A stretch of 64,000 bases of DNA from Haemonchus contortus (lineage: Eukaryota; Nematoda; Chromadorea; Rhabditida; Trichostrongylidae). The stretch is from positions 42,422,345 through 42,486,344 of the forward strand of contig LS997562.1 of the NCBI GenBank assembly GCA_000469685.2. The letters run 5' to 3'. The notes beneath the pieces are model-generated. The model did not search any database. It saw nothing but the letters and a program-made list of their open reading frames with translations, and had not been told where the DNA came from. Positions 53,147 to 64,000 of this stretch are shown piece after piece; positions within the stretch are counted from its first letter, which is position 1, and the number at the start of each line of letters is the position of its first letter. Position numbers and translations under genes: made by a program.

Positions 53147-54536
53147 TCACGCCGGATAGACTTGTCCCTGTAGCTCCTCCAGCCGCTCCTTTACCTCCTT
53201 GATCCTGCGTTCGGCTTCCTTCTTCGCATGCGTTGCTTGGGCCAGGTTTCTGTTGATTTCCGCAGACCTTTCTGGTAGGTCGCAGACGGAACTATGGTGT
53301 CGGTATCTTTTGCAGTGATAACATTTCACGTCGTACTTGCGACAGATGTGGTGTTGGAATCTTATTTCGGGGCAGCGGGCACATCTATGTTCTTCCTTCA
53401 GTATCGATCTGCGCACCGAGCTTTTCTTGTAAATCTCGCAAGAATCGCTATAGTGTTCTCCGATTCCCTGGCAAAAAACACAGCAAATCGTTCTTACGTC
53501 CCAGCGTCGTATGACCCCTTGACTAAAGTCCCTGGGTTTACATTTGGGTTCTCTTTCGAGTTCGGCGATGAGATTGTCGAGTTCCTCAATTTCTGCGTGA
53601 GCGTCGAAGATCTCTATCTATTTGGCGTCTGCGCTGCAACATCACAGCCTCGTATTCTTCTTCCTCAATCGTCCACTGCGACATTTTCCATGAATTCCGC
53701 ATTCTGCTGGATAACCTCCGCTTCCTCAGGGGGGTCCAGCTTAAGCTGAAGCACCTCAGTGCCCTCCCCCTCGCCACCGCTATCGTCTCCAGCTTTGTCT
53801 ATAGCGTCTTCCGAGGTTCCGGGTGGAGACGGTTTCCCAGTGGCGTCGGTAACTGCGTTGTGCACGTGGCCTATGCCCGAAGCGATGAGCTCTTGAAGCT
53901 TCGACGCCTCATTTTGGACAACTGTTTTCAATTCCTCAAGACAGTCCTGACCGTTGCCTGAAAGAATGCTCTGGAATCCAACTTTAACTGATTCTCTGAC
54001 TTCTTTCAAGGCTAATAGCACGGTTTCCTGGAATTTCTCTTCCTGTAAACTTCCTCGCCTATGATTTCATGTCTCAGCTCGGCCAGCATCGACCGGTACT
54101 CTTCAAGAATGCCCAACTGGTCCGAGATTACATGCTCCAGCTGGTGTTGATCCAGTACAAGCGGCTTTCCTCTGTCGTCTCGTTGTGGCTTGTTCATCAG
54201 GGTGCTCCAGTCATCTTCAGATATCATCCCTAAGGCGATTATCAATGGCACAACGGCGAATAGAGTGCGGAGCTCTGTATGTAAAAGCGTGAATTCAGCC
54301 CATTTCTTTTCTCTTAGGGTTTCTAACAATTTTAACTGCGCCCAGCGTTCTTTCGGGTCTTTTTTGGATTTCCTCAAGTCCTGAGTACAACAAAATAGAT
54401 CACTCATGAAGCGAGTCGCTACACGTAGTTGCATGCTATTGTGTATCATTTTGTTGTACAGCGTGTATGGGTCGGGCAGCGACGGAATGGCCTCTTTGAC
54501 TCGGCGTAAGCGTTGAACTTCCTCGTACAAGTCCAT
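53147..54536 (-). pseudogene. Extra gag-like ORF downstream of pol: coiled-coil, acidic linker, three zinc knuckles
   Basis: An ATG at 54536 follows a CCTTCAG acceptor by three bases. The first ~170 residues (54536-54012) are charged and helical, with Leu/Glu/Arg-rich segments that suggest a coiled coil. After a frameshift near 54050 the frame 54021-53665 gives further helix, then a Gly/Glu/Asp/Pro-rich acidic linker. After more shifts the region 53600-53147 encodes three zinc-knuckle motifs: CVFCQGIGEHYSDSC, a second C-x2-C...H-x2-C, and CYHCKRYRHHSSVC. It ends in a Lys/Glu-rich helix. The pattern resembles multi-knuckle Gag proteins of nematode BEL elements but sits in the env position. I do not recognise a named family. 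It has at least three frame breaks. Confidence 0.7.
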
Positions 54537-54863
54537 AATCTGAAGGAGTAATGTTGGCGTAAACCGAATGCGTATTGTTAGCTGTATATTTTTGTTTACC
54601 AATTGACTTTTCTATGTCATGAAGTTTTCGGAGCGTTCTTTGGATGTTATTTTTAAGCGTGATCATCAAAACGAATTGTGAGCGTATTGTTTTTTCTCGA
54701 TACTTTTTCGAAGACCAAGATAAGGTGGGTGGTTATGAACCCGATTTTGCTTTCACGAGCTTAGTGTATTGCAGAAAGCGGTCGAAGGTGGCCAGACCAT
54801 AACAACTCGGTGGAAAATCTTGGATTACTGTAGGCGTCCACCGCTTGGGTCTCAATACGAATC

Positions 54864-55907
54864 TCAAGGGGCACCTGTGCTTGATATTGTTGAAGTGGGT
54901 CCCCCTAGTTTGCGAGGTCTTTGTTCTGAATGGGCGTAAACCTTTTGGGATTTGTGTACGGTTTGCGTAATAACTCGTAACATTTTGGCGCAGATCGTAG
55001 CGCCCGTGTATGGATTCCCATTCGACCCTTGAAAAAACGAAAGAAGCATGATGCAGAAAAGGAACCACTTTCTAGACTCGTTGCGCATTTTCTGTGTGGG
55101 GTTGGCAGTCTTAACATGATGAGTGCTGCGTAATTGCGCGCGTGGGCGTAGATTGTAGGGTCCCTGTGTCGTAGGTCGGTCTTGCACTGGGAAGTCTCGA
55201 CAACCCCCGTTTTCACTCGATGTTGCTTCTTTGTCGTCCTTGAGCTCCAGCGGCACGATGAGGTCGATAGGCCGTTTCATAGACCGTCTCGTTCCCGTAA
55301 TCAATTCCACTCCCCGAATTTGACCGTCGATCCCCGTGACGGTTCGTGTTATTCGCGCAAGCTTCCAGTCATTCTTCGGGAGAATAGGATCGCTTACGAG
55401 AACAATCTCTCCAGTTTTCGGAGTACAGTCGTGATGACGTTTGGAAGAAATATGTCGTTTGTGGGTCTCCCGCAGGCTGGTCAAGTAGTTCTTCTGCCAC
55501 ACATTCCAAAATCTGTCCGTGATCCGGCAGGATGAGGCCAATGCTTTTTCTACTTCCATTTTCGTTGCCAGAGCACGACTTTCCGCTGATGGATGGTAAT
55601 CTGGATCTGTCGTTTGACTTTGAATCTCGTAGGGTAATGTCAGCACAATGTCTTTCTGAAGGAAGTCAATAGGGCGAATAGGGTCCAGATTGTCCTGCTC
55701 CGAACCTTGATAGGTCAGCGGCCTGGAGTTCAGGCAGGCCTCGATTTCCGTCAAAGTTGTCCTGAGGTCGTCTACTGACGAAGGGGGCTTCCCCTTGAGC
55801 GATTCCGCAGAGCGTACGGGAAATCTCCTATTGACATGCTTCGCACCAGCTCTAGGTGTATCAGTCGCGTCACCGCGCACGTAAAAATGCACCCATAGGT
55901 CTTGCAC
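54864..55907 (-). pseudogene. Integrase C-terminal part with DUF5641-like tail
   Basis: An open 347-codon frame. After a short out-of-family start it shows LTEIEACLNSRPLTY, then DRFWNVWQKNYLTSLRE, PKTGEIVLVSDPILPKNDW and a GxxxGVELI-like strand, all typical of the BEL/Pao integrase end. The frame runs on into KWFLFCIMLLSFFQGSNG (about 55010-55080), a signal-peptide-like hydrophobic stretch where an envelope ORF begins in env-bearing BELs. The following sequence breaks up and no envelope domain can be named. Confidence 0.85.
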
Positions 55908-56374
55908 TCCTTCTCGTTTTTCTTAACAACAGGGAGGTCGAAAAAATCAAGACCAATCTGTTGAAATGCGTGGCTGCGTACTACGCGACGACTTGGCCAA
56001 TACTTTGTTTCTGGGTAAGCGTAGGGCAGCCCGTTGAATCTGCGACATTTCACGCAGTGTTTTATTAGGTGGCGTACTTGTTGTCTCAGTTTTGGTATCC
56101 AATACTGCGAGCGTATTGTCGCCATGGTGTTTCCTTGGTGGTAGATCCCGTGAGCTTCCTTCACAATGAGCTTGGCCAGCGGAGCTTTAGGAAATACAAA
56201 AATAGGGCTTTTGGCGTCTGCGTTCAGAATCGCTTCTCCAATACGTCCCTTTGACCGCCAGAGGTGGTCCTCATCTTTGTAAAGGCGCAACTTATTTTCT
56301 ATGGATTTCCGGTAGTCGTCCGTGAGGTGGAGGACCTGATGGTTGCGTATAATGGCTCTTCGAGACGCAGCCAA
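55772..56374 (-). pseudogene. Integrase N-terminal zinc-binding domain and start of core, deleted
   Basis: Contains the H2C2 zinc-binding pattern (EAHGIYHQG...HCVKCRRF) and the opening of the catalytic core (IGLDFFDLP, then CAVTRLIHLELV), giving the first catalytic Asp. Soon after, near 55805, the sequence passes directly into the post-core region. The segment with the second Asp and the Glu of D,D-35-E (roughly 90-100 residues) is missing. Confidence 0.85.
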
Positions 56375-56431
56375 GGCGTAACCCCCTATAGCCTGAGGGT
56401 AGGTGGGGGTGTGCCTAAGCTCTGGAATGTT

Positions 56432-57351
56432 TCACTGTGTTGCTTGTTTCCGTGTCTGGGGTAAGCGTTCCACTAGTGTTTTGACGAACACCATCACGAG
56501 CGCCATGACACTTTTTGCTTTGGTCAATGAACTGAAGCGAGACAGGTCAATTACTTGCTTCACCGTCTCTTGCATGGGCTCTAATCCTACCGCGTTTATG
56601 AGTACTGACGCCCGATCGTGCTCTTGGGTATTGTCCATGCTAGATGCATACGAAGGAGCGGACCAGGGTCGCGTAAGAAATTGGGTCGCTCCCACCAAAA
56701 AGCATGGTTCAACTGCGTTTTTGTGTGACCTCGAGTAATCAGTTGGATTCTGATTTGTCGGTACGAATTTAAAATGCGCTTCAACCCCTTCGCTGTTGAA
56801 GGCTTTTACAATGCGTCGTATTTCTTTCAAGCGGTCATTAACGAGCATTCCTAGATTTGATGCGGCTGGGTTTGAGGCTAGCCAGCTTAACGCCACTTAC
56901 GAATCGGAGAAGATGTCGGCACTTTTCAAACCCCGGGGAATGCGTTCCTTAAGCGCTTGGAATACTGAGAGTGCTAGGCGTAATGCTATCGCTAATGCGT
57001 TCATTTCCATTTTGGGTATGGTTGGGTTACTTTTTATTGAGGTTAGTTTGCATTTCGCCATAAACAGTGTAGACTGCACAGCACCGAAGATATAAGCGCA
57101 TGCCGACATAGCGATGGAGCTAGCGTCAGAAAAGACTGCTAAAGTGCTGCATTCTGGATTGTTCACGAGGTGTCTACAGGAAGTGCGCTCAAATCCATGT
57201 GCATTTTCACAAAGCGTAATCCAGCGCTTCTGCAGGTCTTCATGTAATGGTGTGTCCCAGCCATACTTGTGCTTCCAAAAGTCTTATTGGAATCTTTTTG
57301 CTTGGGTGAGAAGTGGGACCAGCCACCCAAAGGAGTCATACACTGGAGCAA
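56432..57351 (-). pseudogene. BEL RNase H region, with in-frame stop
   Basis: Frames 57166-56897 and 56896-56432 adjoin. The first has the RNase H-like VFSDASSIAMSACAYI and PKMEMNALAIALRLA; the second has ALSWLASNP and VPTNQNPTDYSR. They are separated by a TAA after DIFSDS where family members have a sense codon. Upstream (57351-57163) a shifted frame carries the RT-RNase H connection (DPLGW-type sequence). Confidence 0.8.
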
Positions 57352-57525
57352 TTAGTCTTGCTACGATCCGTTTGGTAAGGTGTGGCGTGGGTGGGAGATT
57401 GCATCGGATTGATAGCTCGTCGTTTCTGCTATCCCACGTATTCCCAAGACCTTTTGCTGCGTTGTGCTCGCTCGCGACTCTCGCGCGAGTCCTTCGTTCA
57501 CGACTCTATCGTTGGAGAGAAACTC

Positions 57526-58195
57526 TCACAGATTCATGCCCATTTCTGCAAAAATTTCTCGGGTACATCTAGATTTTTGTATCGCTTTCTCTGGGGTTTC
57601 CGCTGCTAGGATGAGATTGTCGACGTAGAGGATCTCCCTTATCTGTTTCTCCAGCGTTTTGTCGCTCACTGCGTTGCGGAAGTGGAAGTGGACTGTTGCT
57701 CCAAGGAGAAAGGGTGATACGTTAAGGCCGAACGTAACCCTGGTGAAGCGATAGGTAATAAGATTTCCCTCTTCAGGGTCCTTTTCAAAGTCGCGTACCC
57801 AGAAGAAACGCGTCGCGTCGCGATTGAGTTCGTGTAAACGAACCTGAAGGAACGCTTTCTCTAAGTCTGATGTGACGACGAACTTCGGAATTCGAAAGCG
57901 TAATAGCATAGCGTAGAGTTCAGGTAAGATAAGGGGGCCCTGATGTAAGACCTCGTTCAAAGCAGGGCAATTTCTGAAGTGTGAGGAAGCGTCGAAAACT
58001 ATGCGTAATTTGATGGTTTGCTTATGGGACGTGAAGGCCGGTTGGTGTGGGATATAATGGATTACCTCTCCGTTTCTCTTGTGAGGTTCCGGTACTTTTT
58101 CACTGGTGCCCTAAATTTCCTGGGATTTGAAAGTGTTGTGGTAATCCTCCAGAAGTTTAGTGTTGAACCTCAGCGTGTTCAATACGCTACTGACC
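57526..58195 (-). pseudogene. BEL reverse transcriptase core
   Basis: From 58195 downward: VIHYIPHQPAF, KLRIVFDASSHFRNCPA, LNEVLHQGPLILPELYAMLLRF, VVTSDLEKAFLQVRL (first catalytic Asp), RVTFGLNVSPFLL, then YVDN where active enzymes have YVDD (57611-57622). A stop and frame breaks lie upstream near 58110. The palm and finger order is intact, but Asn replaces a metal-binding Asp. The region is cut at 58195 by the nested element. Confidence 0.88.
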
Positions 58196-59841
58196 AGGGA
58201 AGGATATTTGATCGCAGTGGCCATTCAAGATGAGATGTATACCCCGTAGGTGGTTTTGAACGTTGATCTCAAATCTGTATTCCAAATCTGCGAAACGATT
58301 CTGGGAACAAAGTTACGGGCCCGGGGCCTCCCTGTGTTATACCACTGCGCTGAACGGATAACCGAGCCGAGCAAAGCCTTTACCTGTGCAACGGTGGCCT
58401 AAGGGTTAGTGTGGTGGATTAGTAGGCATGACATCAAGGTTCGATTCGTTGATGCTAAGCTCGGTTTGCTTTTCCATAAAATGCGTCCTAAACGCTTGCA
58501 AAACGTTTTTGGGCTCAATGTTGGGCGTCCGCAGGGTTCCCTCACAATTTAGGACTCCGGGGAATAGTAATCCAATAAAAATATTTCTTACTGCTACTGG
58601 CCGAATATACACGTCTCTCTACCCTGAACAGTCAAGATGGTGTTCTGAAATCTTCGGCAGCTCCCCGTACTTCTGGTTGGCGGCGGTCGAATGACTCATC
58701 CGACCAGATCACTCCTTGGGAGAGGTACGATCCACAGATACTAGGAACAGTGCCCGCGCTCTCGAAGCGGTGGTACAAGTTAACTGGCATTGTTGAAAAA
58801 ATACTGTAGAACAAAAATTTATCTCTTTGTGTGCACATATGATTATCCGTTGATTCTACTCTTAGGGTAAATGCCCTTTCAAGAGGCCCTTTCATGAGGT
58901 AAGTGTGGTGGAGCGGTGGGCATGGTACCATGGCTGCCCTCAAAACCCTGTATCCACCTGTGAACTGTTCTGAATTTCTCCCTATGAGCCTTCATTGTTG
59001 ATTTGAAGGTATCCAGTGGAAATGACTGTCGTGACAAACTTAGGAGTTTCATTTGCGAAGCTACGGGTCCATCGTCGCTGTCCTCATCAGGCGACCACAA
59101 TGATCCGGAGAAGATCATTGTGATCGTCTTTCACGAATTCGACTTCTTCGCAAAGGATAACGGGCTTGTTCTCATAGTATCGATAGATACGGTTCGAAAC
59201 CACTTTATCGCGGCCTCCTGGATTGTGTTGGTGTCTACTTAATGCTACAAGAAAGAATTTCTTCCACCAAATATGATGACCCCACATTCGTTCAGTAGAA
59301 CGCTGGTAACGCGTTGAAGAAAGTTTGATCCGATGAATCATTTGAATTCTTTCTCTTTGAAGCCTTTGAGGCTCATCTTAAGCAAATATTTGGAATTCCT
59401 CTTTTGCTTGAATCTAGCTCCACCCTTATTCGGCCTGTGAGAGGCAGAAAAAAAAACTTGCCCTGTAATACCTCTCCAGTTTCCTAAATTGTAAGAGAGC
59501 CCTGTAGATGCCCAACATTGTGCCCAAAAACGTTTTGCAAGCGTTTAGGACGCATTTGATGAAAAAGCAAATTGAACCCCTGCATCAAGGAAACGAACCT
59601 TGATGTCATGCCTGTCACTCCACCTCACTATCCCCCGAGCCACCGTTGCACAGGTAAGGGTTTTGCTCGGCTCGGTGATCCGTTCAGCGCAGTGGTATAA
59701 CACAGGGAGGCCCCGGTCCCGTAACTTTGTTCCCAGAATCGTTTCGAAGATTTGGAACACAGATTTGAGATCAGTGTTCGAAACCATCTACGGGGTATAC
59801 ACCTCATCTTGAATGGCCACTGCGACCAAGTATCCTTCCCT
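58196..59841. mobile_element. 1.65-kb element with ~360-bp terminal inverted repeats, nested in pol
   Basis: 58196-58553 and 59482-59841 are inverted copies at about 90% identity, both beginning AGGGAAGGATA. They split the BEL sequence between LKRL on one side and SVLNTLRF on the other. No target duplication is visible. Interior frames (for example 58632-58943 and 58879-59118, minus) have no recognisable domain, so it appears non-autonomous. Long TIRs suggest a Mutator-like or foldback type, by inference only. Confidence 0.75.
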
Positions 59842-60390
59842 TGTGAGTCTCTTTAGCGCGATCGTTTTATTGGAGGGAAGCGGGAGATGGTTTTGTTTGT
59901 ATGGCAGGCGTACATAGTAGCCATCGCTTCTCCTTTCAATGGTCTTTTCGAAAAACGAAAGCACTTCGTTAATTGCCGACCTTTCGGCGTCGATTGTGCC
60001 GATGTATTCACATACACCTGCCGTGTCCATGGCCCAGTATTTATCCCATCTGAGGAGATCATCTTCACCTGTGATGGTTTGAATCATTGATACCATACTG
60101 AGTGTAGCCCAAATCCTGTGCTCGGAAATGGTGGGCAACCGTTGCTTCCCAGTAATGAAATATCCCAGTTTTGAGGGGATGAGCTGTAGCCCTGACGGTA
60201 GCGTATATTGAGGGGAAGGATCACTCAATAAGCCCCAAAGCTGGTCGCAGCCAAGGAGAATTTGCGGGCTGGAACTCCTGCGTGTACCTCGCTTTGAAAG
60301 CTTTAGCCTTTTGCTCGCGATGAGGCTCACATCTATTGCAGTGAGATGCGTTTCCGTTCCTCGTCCGGTCAATATTGGTATTGTGTGCAA
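59842..60390 (-). pseudogene. BEL protease-RT linker region
   Basis: Shows the conserved linker block PQILLGCDQLWGLL, LPSGLQLIPSKLGYFITGK, a W..D..G..E pattern, DGYYVRLPYK and LPSNKTIALKRL, all familiar from BEL/Pao Pol. It runs open until the nested element at 59841. Confidence 0.85.
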
Positions 60391-60650
60391 GTGCAGGGTA
60401 CGTTTCCTTCCGTGGTTGTCCTTGAGTTCTGCTCGGACGACCCCACATCTCGTCTCTGTAGGTAGGTCTCTGTGGACCCGAAAGTATAAATAATGAAGTC
60501 CTTAGTCTCGTCGGATGCGAGGCCCAACTCCTGCGCAAGGGTCTGGTTGACGAACGACTGGTCTGCTCCGGTATCAAATAGGATTTCGGCCGGTCGCCAC
60601 TCTTCTTTTATCGCGTTCCACACCTTTCCTACCCCCGTTAAGAGTAGCAC
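60369..60650 (-). pseudogene. BEL retropepsin-type aspartic protease
   Basis: EILFDTGADQSFVNQTLAQE contains the catalytic DTGA of retroviral-type proteases (about 60566-60577). The frame is lost about 50 residues later, where sequence continuing the protein lies in overlapping frame 60221-60577, indicating an indel. Confidence 0.85.
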
Positions 60651-61270
60651 GCTCTCATTTTCAGCATGTACTGCTGTATGGGTGCTGTATGCGCTTGATG
60701 TGTCTGTATCTGAAGCCAGCTGTGGAATGGGATTATGTACAAAGTCCTCTATGTTGATGCGGATATGAGGTGCACTCTTGTGTCCCTTGTGTGATCGCGC
60801 GCCGTAGCATTACCTGCTCTTCGCTGTGCGCTTGGTTTCTGAGTTGGTGTCGGCTTTTTGTTGGGTGGTGGAAGTTTCTGCTGTTTTGTATGTCTTCCCA
60901 TTCTCCGGGGACGCAGAACTTAGCTGTGCTTTTTTCCACCACAGGACCTGCATCCTTCCCTTCTGCAGTCCTTCACCCAGTGTCCTCTCGTCCACAGTTG
61001 AGGCATATATTCCTTCCCAAAAGAAAGTTGCGTCTTTCGGCAGTGGTTCTATAATTGGGACATTCGATTGATCCATGTTCGTAAGTTCGCAGAACATGCA
61101 TGCCTTGTGTGTTGCGGAAGTTGTAGAGGTCCTCTTCCAACCTGGTTCTTTGCTGTCCCCAGCGACCCCTGGTTTATTGACCACCAGTTGGGCTACGCAC
61201 GCCACAATGCGTGCACCACATGCCCGCGCATACGCCTACGGTTAAAAGTGTCAATCGGTTGCTCTTCATC
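60650..61270 (-). pseudogene. BEL gag C-terminus with broken zinc knuckles
   Basis: The frame 61205-60810 contains ACMFCELTN. A CLNCGR segment and its completing GHWVKDC half lie in different frames around 60990-61010, so one CCHC knuckle is split by a frameshift. A Lys/Thr/Ser-rich tail leads toward protease. Confidence 0.7.
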
Positions 61271-63147
61271 TTGAAAATAATGAACCATTAAGGTTTGACT
61301 GATAGGCAACCAAAGAATTGCGTAGTACTCACAAATGTTCTCAATTGATAATAACACCATTATAAGATTTCGTTATCACTGGACCTTCTTTCCTCCACGG
61401 GTACATCATTAGTTGAGAATCCCAAATTATTGGCGCTCGGATGAGCTTTGTCGTAAATGATATCAAAACATCAAGTATCCTTGTTTTTCCACCGCGTTAC
61501 AAATCTTGCTGGGTAGCGGTCGTAATCTATATAATACTCGTAATCATAACTACATCGTAAATACCATTGGGGTTAAATTCAATTGGTAAGTGCTCTTATC
61601 AGTCGCTATCAGCTGTTAGCAGTTCCTATCATCGGTCGTCTACATCTCGCCATACTCCACGTCACACGCCAAACTGTCAAGGCACCACTATTAATGCCAT
61701 TATTATAGTGGCTCTACGCTTCCGAGGGTTTTCATTAGCCCTTATCAGCTCCTGGCCTGGCACCAACCGTTCTTGATCCCTTCACCGAGTACCTACGATC
61801 CTCTCACATCTTACTTAACCTATTAATATTCCAAGTTTCCATTATTGACAGAAAGTGCGTTACCGATCTAGTGGCTCTCGACTTCTATAGTTTCTTATCA
61901 GTCCTATCAGTTGTTATCAATCCCTGTTGCCAAACATTTGCGTTCTCTTCGCATCCCACACCACCTATCAAGGTGCTAAGGCTTCATCGCTAATACGAAG
62001 GTAGTTAGAGATCCTGAGGCTTTTGCCTTCTAAGGTTCCTTATTCATTTCTAACGATAGTTGTCACTTCCTATCATGTGCCATCAGTGTTCCCATCCTGC
62101 CCCCTATCTCTCTTTCAAATTTGAATGCCCTAGGTTCAGTGGGACAGGAGTTATGAATTTCCGGTCAGACAAACACACAAACACACCAACAGACACACTT
62201 AGCCGATTATATAAGTAGGATATTACTTCTCCACCAAGCTCACGTGTTATTTCACTTGAATCCTTATCGTGCCTACGTGGCGGACGCACAAACGGGCATA
62301 CAAACAGACACACAAAGTTAGCGGTTTATATATATCATGGATATTTGAGAAGTTCTGCCCATGTCACCACCCACTCCTGTGCATGTCCCACCCCTGTAGG
62401 TGGATCAAATGTGCTCTTTTGGTTTTGCCCTATGCCCAACCCATACCAAACTTGACCGACTCATGCAGATTCTCGAATTTCTGTACAATTGAAAGAACAA
62501 ACAAACAATCAGACGCAAGCGCTTCACATATGATAAGGTGTCGTGTAGATTTCGCCGGAGTTTTTCCCTTCATCTAGCTACTCAAGTATTATGAAGTGGA
62601 AAGTTCTTGTGGAAAGTGGAGTGCGCATCTGTGAGCGAAATTCACATTTAAAAATGGAGATTTCGATTAGATTAGATTCCTATGGATTTGATGGATTTTC
62701 GATTATGTTTCTATGGAAAAATACGCGTCTAGTCTGGAAAAATAGGTCAAATGCAAAGGTACTTTCGATAAAAATTATTCGAGAGCAAAAAGTTTTTTTT
62801 GCCCACGAAGCCTAACCTCTCTCTTCCCTCAGTTGGCTGCGAACCGATAGTTGAATCGTCCATAGTATAGGGATTTAGCATGACAGTGAATAGTCAGGAG
62901 AACGCTTTTTACGACCGCTCCCAGCAAAGTTTGTAACTCTATGAAAGATCACGATTCCTCTTCGCTTCGATATCACTTTCGGCAAGATCTATCCGACCGC
63001 TAATGATCTTAGATTCTCATCTAATGAAATATATGTATCCGCTTGATTGATAACGCACTTAATCATTTGCCTACGTGACTTTTGGAAGGACGCACAAACG
63101 GGCATACAAACGGACACACAAAGTTAGCGGTTTATATATATCATGGA
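61270..63147. mobile_element. Insertion in gag related to the 4-kb element
   Basis: The gag frame stops at 63147 and resumes below 61270. The insert contains the GGGTAGCGGTCGTAATCT block (61510-61529) and its inverse (about 62915-62945), one ~145-bp unit (62085-62165) and CA-rich modules. It also holds a direct repeat of about 70 bp (62271-62342 and 63069-63147), each copy beginning GCCTACGTG and ending TTTATATATATCATGGAT. These features tie it to the family at 48782-52833. Outer borders are approximate. No coding capacity was recognised. Confidence 0.65.
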
Positions 63148-64000
63148 TTTCATTTATGCGCTCTTCCGTGCTGGTCTGAGCGTCTACCGACTCTACCATG
63201 ATTGCCATTTTCCACTGGCTTTCCTCCATGTCTGGTGTCACCAACTGTTCCAGTACCTTCCGCTGTATGCGGACTGCGAACTTGGATAGCACGTTCTGGG
63301 CGTTGTATGATCCATCTAATACAATCCCTAGCTTTTGAGGGCTGAAAGTTGTGTAACAAGCGGAATTATCGTTTCCAAAAGCTTCCTCTGAGCTTGTATT
63401 GTTACACCTTCTGCTACCGTCTCCTCTAGACGACGTTGTATAGCGGCGATTAGCTGGGACGGGTTACCGTACTTCTTATTTGGAAGATCTACTGCGAGCG
63501 CATAATTCTCTTCTGTGATTGGGTATCGCTTAATCAGTTGACGTGCCTCACCACGTAGTGCCGATAGTAGGTAGTTGAATTTTTGCAACCCACTTAATGA
63601 GTCCTGAGAATCCACATTTGCCTCGAATAGTGTCCAAAAATTTGAAAAGTCCCATATCTTACCTTCAAATACCGGTATTGGGACTGGTAGTAGCTTGGGT
63701 GCAATTGCTCCTAGTTGGTAGGGACCCCTCGTCCGCATTGGAGGCGCATCTGACTCCAATGCTGCTGCAGTATCTAATGCTCCCATGCGTTTGGCCTCAA
63801 GTTGCAATGCGAGCTTTTTTGCGTTATCAACTGGGTTGTGTGCCTTCTCTATATATTCCTCTCCCTGTGTTTGCTGTTCTGCGGTAAGGGGTTCCTCAAG
63901 GCCATCCAGCGCCTCAACCAACTGATCCTTTCAGTTCTGCCACGTACTCCGTTGTTTCCTTCCCCTGTGGCGGGGCGTCGCGCAGGGATCGATTACCGCG
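63148..64000 (-). pseudogene. BEL gag, N-terminal and central part
   Basis: The frame 63921-63328 gives a Glu/Gln-rich N-terminus, then the BEL gag core: PVPIPVFEGKIWDFSNFWTL, LSGLQKFNYLLSALRGEAR, and KRYPITEENYALAV. It continues after a shift in 63292-63150. At about 63923 the frame also breaks upstream; sequence to 64000 reads as gag in another frame (ETTEYVAELKG). At least two indels are therefore present. Confidence 0.85.

Larger units (their letters stand above)
52834..64000 (-). mobile_element. Degenerate BEL/Pao LTR retrotransposon
   Basis: Reading the minus strand from the right edge gives gag, zinc knuckle, aspartic protease, linker, reverse transcriptase, RNase H, integrase with a DUF5641-like tail, an extra downstream reading region, and a probable 3' LTR. 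That is BEL/Pao order. The 5' LTR lies beyond the window. Many frameshifts and stops, an integrase core deletion and two nested insertions (58196-59841 and about 61270-63147) make it non-functional. It is at least as old as those insertions. Confidence 0.9.

Noticed and set aside
53294..53749. 151-codon + strand frame
   Set aside because: Shadow of the zinc-knuckle ORF on the opposite strand.
54733..55068. Envelope glycoprotein remnant after the signal-like segment
   Set aside because: Frames break up and no diagnostic pattern is visible; only a hydrophobic signal-like stretch is supportable.
58187..59850. 9-bp Mutator-type target duplication around the nested element
   Set aside because: The nine bases on each side (58187-58195 and 59842-59850) do not match.

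Overview
This window is nuclear DNA of a nematode, most likely a clade V (strongylid, hookworm-like) species. The host genes have many small exons with GT..AG introns. Both complete spliced genes have a T-rich 3' splice site 7-8 bases before the ATG, as expected for spliced-leader trans-splicing. The mobile DNA (mariner, BEL/Pao, small inverted-repeat elements) fits the same group. The species assignment is inference.

Layout. 1-30,000 is gene-poor and visibly T-rich on the + strand. It holds the 3' end of a mariner element, a TA-flanked miniature transposon (2023-2546), two hairpins (7596-7684; 14257-14372, the latter perfect), a GC-rich island (about 23280-23780) and one possible two-exon gene on the minus strand near 13 kb. 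30,003-43,911 is the host gene cluster, all on +. First is a short Groucho/TLE-type co-repressor without WD40 repeats (LSY-22/AES-like, 8 exons). Next is the mitochondrial electron transfer flavoprotein alpha subunit (ETFA, 11 exons). Last is an intron-less ankyrin protein resembling ANKRD49, which carries a one-base frameshift. ETFA and the ankyrin gene are about 270 bases apart with a poly(A) signal and a splice acceptor between them, so they may form an operon. A tRNA-Leu(CAG) follows on the minus strand.

45-53 kb is packed with non-autonomous elements: a 410-bp foldback element with an 8-bp target duplication, an internally deleted mariner and an inverted fragment of the same family, and a 4.05-kb element with 250-bp terminal inverted repeats and mirrored arrays of a ~145-bp unit and CA-rich repeats. 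52.8-64 kb is a degenerate BEL/Pao LTR retrotransposon on the minus strand, running from gag at the right edge to a probable 3' LTR at the left. It is interrupted by a 1.65-kb long-inverted-repeat element and by an element related to the 4-kb one.

The least familiar item is a 1.4-kb reading region in the envelope position of the BEL element, downstream of integrase. It begins just after a splice acceptor and encodes a helical/coiled-coil, acidic, triple zinc-knuckle (gag-like) protein. All identifications come from reading the sequence and remembered family features; no searches were run.
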